The position numbers and the translations under genes are program-made. 64,000 nt of DNA from Sphingobacterium sp. UBA5670 (GTDB lineage: Bacteria; Bacteroidota; Bacteroidia; Sphingobacteriales; Sphingobacteriaceae): NCBI RefSeq assembly GCF_002420705.1, contig NZ_DIIM01000011.1, positions 62,001-126,000 of the forward strand, in the 5' to 3' direction. Position 1 is the stretch's first letter. Every line of letters starts with the position of its first letter. The notes beneath the pieces were generated by a model, which worked only from the letters and a program-made list of their open reading frames with translations, was not told the origin of the DNA and did no database searches. Of the stretch, positions 60,710-64,000 are shown piece after piece.

Positions 60710-61921
60710 ATGAATGAGTTAGGAAAGCTTGCGAGCCAGGCTATGATTTCTCCAAAAGAGATGCTGTTTGAGAAGAAAAGGAATGCAAAAAGTTTATTTA
60801 TAGGCATTCCAAAAGAAACCTCGCTTCAGGAAAAGCGGATTTGTTTGACACCTCTAGCGGTTGCATTATTGGTAGAAAATGGGCATGAAGTAATCATAGA
60901 GACTGGCGCGGGCAGTGGAGCTAATTTTTTGGATCATCATTATAGCGAACAGGGCGCTCGTATCGTTTCTTCGAGGGAAGAAGTTTACCAAGCAGATCTG
61001 ATCATTAAGGTTGGTAGCCCTACGACCAGTGAAGTTAAGCTGATGAAAGAACGGCAGCTGCTGCTGTCCTCTCAGCAACCCTCGTTAATGAACTTGGATG
61101 TACTAAAGGCATTAATGCACAAAAAAATTACAGCAATTTCTTATGAATATTTAAGAGATGAAGGCGGTTGCCTAGCTGTGGTTCGCGCGATGAGCGAAAT
61201 TGTGGGAGCGACAGCAACTTTAATTGCAGGAGAATATCTGAGCAATGCATTTGGAGGAAAAGGACTGATGCTAGGTGGTGTTACCGGTGTAGCCTCCACA
61301 GAAGTTGTTATTATTGGAGCGGGTACCGTTGGAGAACAGGCCGCCCGAACGGCTTTGGCGCTTGGTGCAGAGGTTAAGGTTTTTGATAATTCGATTTATA
61401 AACTTAGACGCCTACAAAACAATCTGGGGAGCCGTGTATTTACCTCCGTTATCCAGCCCATTATTTTAAACAAGGCCGTTATCAGTTCAGATGTAGTTAT
61501 CGGCGCTTTACGAGCTCGTAACGGACGTTCCGCTTGTGTGATTTCGGAAGAGACGGTTTCTAAAATGAAGCCTAATTCCGTTATAATAGATGTAAGCATT
61601 GATCAAGGCGGTAATTTCGAGACCTCTGAAGTGACTTCGCACGATAAACCTATTTTTCGGAAATTTGATGTTATTCACTATTGTGTTCCCAATATCGCCT
61701 CTCGGGTAGCGCGGACGGCGACGTACGCCATGAGCAATATTTTTACTTCGATTTTACTTGATTTTGCTGAACTCGGGGGATTGAAAAATGCAATTTGGAA
61801 GAATCCCGGTATCAGAAGTTCCATTTATTTATATCAAGGTAATCTTACAAATATAGATATGGCTTCCAGGTTTAATATGACAGCTAAAGATCTGGATCTT
61901 TTAGTGGTATCCTCTTTATAA
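60710..61921 (+). CDS. ald: Alanine dehydrogenase
   Basis: 403 residues. NAD-dependent, converts alanine to pyruvate and ammonia. The N-terminal domain has GIPKETSLQEKRICLTPLAVALLVENGHEV. The NAD domain has VVIIGAGTVGEQAARTALALGAEVKVFD. Family stretches are LLLSSQQPSLM and PNIASRVARTATYAMSN. It is longer at the N-terminus (about 30 residues) than the Bacillus enzyme, as usual in Bacteroidota. Close relatives (transhydrogenase alpha subunit) are less likely because the beta-subunit gene is absent. Confidence 0.9.
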   Translation: MNELGKLASQAMISPKEMLFEKKRNAKSLFIGIPKETSLQEKRICLTPLAVALLVENGHEVIIETGAGSGANFLDHHYSEQGARIVSSREEVYQADLIIKVGSPTTSEVKLMKERQLLLSSQQPSLMNLDVLKALMHKKITAISYEYLRDEGGCLAVVRAMSEIVGATATLIAGEYLSNAFGGKGLMLGGVTGVASTEVVIIGAGTVGEQAARTALALGAEVKVFDNSIYKLRRLQNNLGSRVFTSVIQPIILNKAVISSDVVIGALRARNGRSACVISEETVSKMKPNSVIIDVSIDQGGNFETSEVTSHDKPIFRKFDVIHYCVPNIASRVARTATYAMSNIFTSILLDFAELGGLKNAIWKNPGIRSSIYLYQGNLTNIDMASRFNMTAKDLDLLVVSSL

Positions 61922-62000
61922 GTGATTAATCTCAACGGTTTCTGGTAGGCAATTTTTAGAACCTGATATGCTAAAAAATACCTTATAAATTATTATTCTA

Positions 62001-62852
62001 ATGAAAAAAGTTTTTATGATTTTATGTTCGTTGATTTCTTTCGTTCAGGCGCAGGAAACAATAAATCTTTATACAGATTCCATTCCGAATGCCACGGATA
62101 AAGAGGCTGTAAGTTTAGAAAAAAATGTCCCTAAACTGTTCGCTTACACGCCAGATAAAGGAATCGATAAGAATATTGCTGTACTTATTATTCCTGGAGG
62201 AGGTTATTCTCATATTGCGATGGACCACGAGGGGCACGCTGTTGCGAAAGAACTCATAAAAAATGGTTATTCAGCATTTGTGTTACAGTATAGGTTGCCT
62301 TCTCCAAATATTATGCGCGACAAATCAATCGGGCCGCTTCAAGATGCTCAACGATCGATACAATTGATTAGGGCTTTACATCCCGAACTTCGAAAAGTGG
62401 GGGTGATTGGCTTTTCTGCAGGCGGGCATTTGGCATCTACATTAATTACAAAGTTTAAAAAAGATTACATCGCAAATCCTTCCCATATCTCATTGAGACC
62501 TGATTTTGCTGGGTTGATTTATCCAGTGATCTCCATGGAAAATGATATAACCCATAAAGGGTCTCGTATTAATCTCATCGGAGAAAACCCATCGGATGAT
62601 CTAATTAAACTGTTTTCTTCCAATTTGCAGGTGTCTCCTGAAGTTTGCCCCGTTTTCTTTGTGCACGCCAAAGATGACATGGCCGTACCTATAGAAAATA
62701 GTTATAGAATGATGGCTGCCCTGGATAAAGAAAAAGTGCCGAATAAGCTTTATACGTTCGAGCACGGGGGACACGGTTTTGGATTAATTAACAAAACCTC
62801 TGATAAATTATGGTTTGACGCATTCTTGTCTTGGCTAAAAACACAAGAGTAG
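62001..62852 (+). CDS. Exported alpha/beta hydrolase (acetyl-esterase type)
   Basis: 283 residues with a signal peptide to about VQAQ (residue 18). BD-FAE/acetyl-esterase-like fold: oxyanion loop IIPGGGYSHIAMDHEGHAVA, nucleophile elbow GFSAGG, Asp in HAKDDMAVPIENS and His in EHGGHGFGL. Such enzymes remove acetyl groups from xylose- or other sugar-containing glycans. No glycan genes are adjacent. The stop is 9 bases from the convergent ABC gene. Confidence 0.88.
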   Translation: MKKVFMILCSLISFVQAQETINLYTDSIPNATDKEAVSLEKNVPKLFAYTPDKGIDKNIAVLIIPGGGYSHIAMDHEGHAVAKELIKNGYSAFVLQYRLPSPNIMRDKSIGPLQDAQRSIQLIRALHPELRKVGVIGFSAGGHLASTLITKFKKDYIANPSHISLRPDFAGLIYPVISMENDITHKGSRINLIGENPSDDLIKLFSSNLQVSPEVCPVFFVHAKDDMAVPIENSYRMMAALDKEKVPNKLYTFEHGGHGFGLINKTSDKLWFDAFLSWLKTQE

Positions 62853-62861
62853 GGTATCAAA

Positions 62862-63905
62862 TTAATGGTCAAAAGCAATCCAGTGGGATATCGTTAAATC
62901 AACAGCCTGTTGTTTTTGTGGAATTACTTGGGACGTGATAATCGCGTGTAAGTTAATCTCATTATTGCTGACGACGATTTCATAATAAAAACCTCTGAAA
63001 CGGACATCTTTTACAAAAAAGGTAGACTCTTCTGAAGGACTTATTGAAATCCATTCTTGATGGATCGCGATTGGTTTTTCGCTAGCTATGCCTAAATTTT
63101 GAGCCTGCTCAACTTGTAGTATATTGCTTTTTGCTAATAGTTGAGCGGTATAAGGATGAGATGGTTGGTTGTAAAGTAGATGCGGATTATTTTGATCCAA
63201 AATTTTACCTGCTTTCATCACAATCAGATTGTCTGCCAAGGCAAGTACTTCGGTTGGATCGTGCGAAACCAAAATGACTGTTAATCCAGTTTCTTTAACG
63301 ATATCCTTTATATCCTGTTGTAGAGTGTCGCGAAATGAGGCATCTACCTGATTAAATGGCTCATCCATTAGTAAAACTTCAGGCTCGTTGATTAGCGCCC
63401 GACAGATTGCTACGCGCTGTTTCTCTCCACCGCTGATGTCCGCTACTCTTTTTCTGGCTAAGTGATCTATACGTAAACGTTGCAATATTTCCGCTGTTTT
63501 GTCTTGCTTGCGTTTGATATCTGTATTGGGTAATTGTGAAGCAACATTATCCCATACATTGGCATACGTATTCAAATCGTCGAAGCCTTGTGAAACTAAT
63601 TTCATGGCATCGTGTCCAGGAATTAACTTGTCTTTACGTGTAGGGACTTGCCAACCTTTGTAGCGTACGATACCGCCTGTCGGTTCCAATAAGCCATAAA
63701 TAAGTCTCAGCAAAGTACTTTTTCCGCTACCGGATTCACCAATGATAGCCGTTATTTTTCCCTCTTCGATATCGAAAGAACTGTTTTCAACAGCGAACTG
63801 GACATTGTTCTCGTGAAAGGAAAAGCTAAGGTGTTCGGCGTGTATGGCCGCTAATCCGGGTACATGGATATCAGATGGAATATATTGACAAGATGAGTGA
63901 GCCAT
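62862..63905 (-). CDS. ABC transporter ATP-binding protein
   Basis: 347 residues. Walker A GESGSGKST (56-64), Q-loop near KLVSQGFDDL, signature DISGGEKQRVAICRAL, Walker B EVLLMDEPF and switch His in VILVSHDPTEVLALADN. A C-terminal extension (about 255-347) resembles the TOBE-like regulatory part of PotA/FbpC-type importers. No permease is visible in the window. The start ATG (63905) lies 20 bases after the stop of the preceding minus-strand gene. Substrate unknown. Confidence 0.9.
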   Translation of the reverse strand: MAHSSCQYIPSDIHVPGLAAIHAEHLSFSFHENNVQFAVENSSFDIEEGKITAIIGESGSGKSTLLRLIYGLLEPTGGIVRYKGWQVPTRKDKLIPGHDAMKLVSQGFDDLNTYANVWDNVASQLPNTDIKRKQDKTAEILQRLRIDHLARKRVADISGGEKQRVAICRALINEPEVLLMDEPFNQVDASFRDTLQQDIKDIVKETGLTVILVSHDPTEVLALADNLIVMKAGKILDQNNPHLLYNQPSHPYTAQLLAKSNILQVEQAQNLGIASEKPIAIHQEWISISPSEESTFFVKDVRFRGFYYEIVVSNNEINLHAIITSQVIPQKQQAVDLTISHWIAFDH

Positions 63906-63925
63906 AGTAAGCGTAAAAAGGTAGG

Positions 63926-64000
63926 TTAACGAATCGAAATTTTCCGTGTTGTTGCATCTATGATGCTGATGTGTATTTCTTTTGCTTCTTCAGGAAGTAA
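63926..64000 (-). CDS. C-terminal end of a gene cut by the window edge
   Basis: On the minus strand the last 24 codons of a frame (LLPEEAKEIHISIIDATTRKISIR) end in TAA at 63926, 20 bases before the ABC ATPase. Too short to identify; likely in operon with the ABC gene. Confidence 0.5.
   Translation of the reverse strand, partial: LLPEEAKEIHISIIDATTRKISIR

Noticed and set aside
1..64000. CRISPR arrays, insertion sequences, prophage or integrative elements
   Set aside because: No regularly spaced repeats, transposase, integrase or tRNA-linked attachment site was seen on either strand.

Overview
The window comes from a member of the Bacteroidota, most likely the Sphingobacteriaceae (Sphingobacterium or a close relative; this is an inference). 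The evidence is three SusC/SusD pairs, GH92 and GH30 glycosidases, many lipoproteins with a short lipobox, promoters of the TTG-N17..21-TAnnTTTG type, weak ribosome binding sites, a bacillithiol-type YtxJ protein and a DUF6377-type membrane regulator. No rRNA, tRNA, CRISPR array, insertion sequence or integrase was seen. The window is chromosomal in character throughout.

Region 1 (383-28177) is a mannose-glycan locus. A LacI-family regulator is followed by GH92 mannosidase - basic-secretory-protein peptidase - GH92 mannosidase, closed by a strong terminator. Then comes an 18-kb run of ten same-strand surface genes (SusC, SusD, fasciclin+discoidin, DUF5007-like, a second SusC, SusD, fasciclin, a TIG/delta-60 lipoprotein, a phosphatase-like+LamG lipoprotein and two discoidin lipoproteins), and then a third GH92. 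The two GH92 transcripts share an 18-base sequence that contains a CG-centred near-palindrome of LacI-operator type. A degenerate copy lies in front of the ten-gene run. The simplest model is one LacI-controlled regulon in which the surface proteins bind and import a glycan or glycopeptide and the GH92 enzymes and the peptidase trim it.

Region 2 (28397-34701) is an RND efflux unit: a small unknown membrane protein, a periplasmic adaptor lipoprotein, and a 1516-residue protein that joins a whole RND pump to a whole NodT-type outer-membrane channel. A lipoprotein signal and lipobox sit at the junction. Region 3 (34951-44284) is a GH30 utilisation locus: a DUF6377 regulator, SusC, SusD, a GH30 glucanase and a SusE/F-like surface glycan-binding protein, similar in layout to the beta-1,6-glucan loci known from Bacteroides.

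Region 4 (44373-51307) looks like a copper-uptake operon: a small three-Cys membrane protein, a FixH/YtkA-like lipoprotein, a TonB-dependent receptor carrying CxxxM and HxM motifs placed as in the copper receptor OprC, an MbnP-like protein, an MbnH-like di-haem protein and a lipoprotein with YWKNG-type repeats. Region 5 (51364-64000) is housekeeping: dapD-tsaC-DUF4920-folP on the minus strand, an S4-domain protein with an overlapping lipoprotein asparaginase, ytxJ and an unknown exported protein, ribH, a TPR membrane protein, a UDP-sugar dehydratase of the CapD/FlaA1 type, alanine dehydrogenase, an esterase, an ABC ATPase and the tail of one more gene.

For several genes the start was moved to an internal ATG because the longest reading frame began at TTG/GTG or upstream of the signal peptide. 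The details are in each entry.
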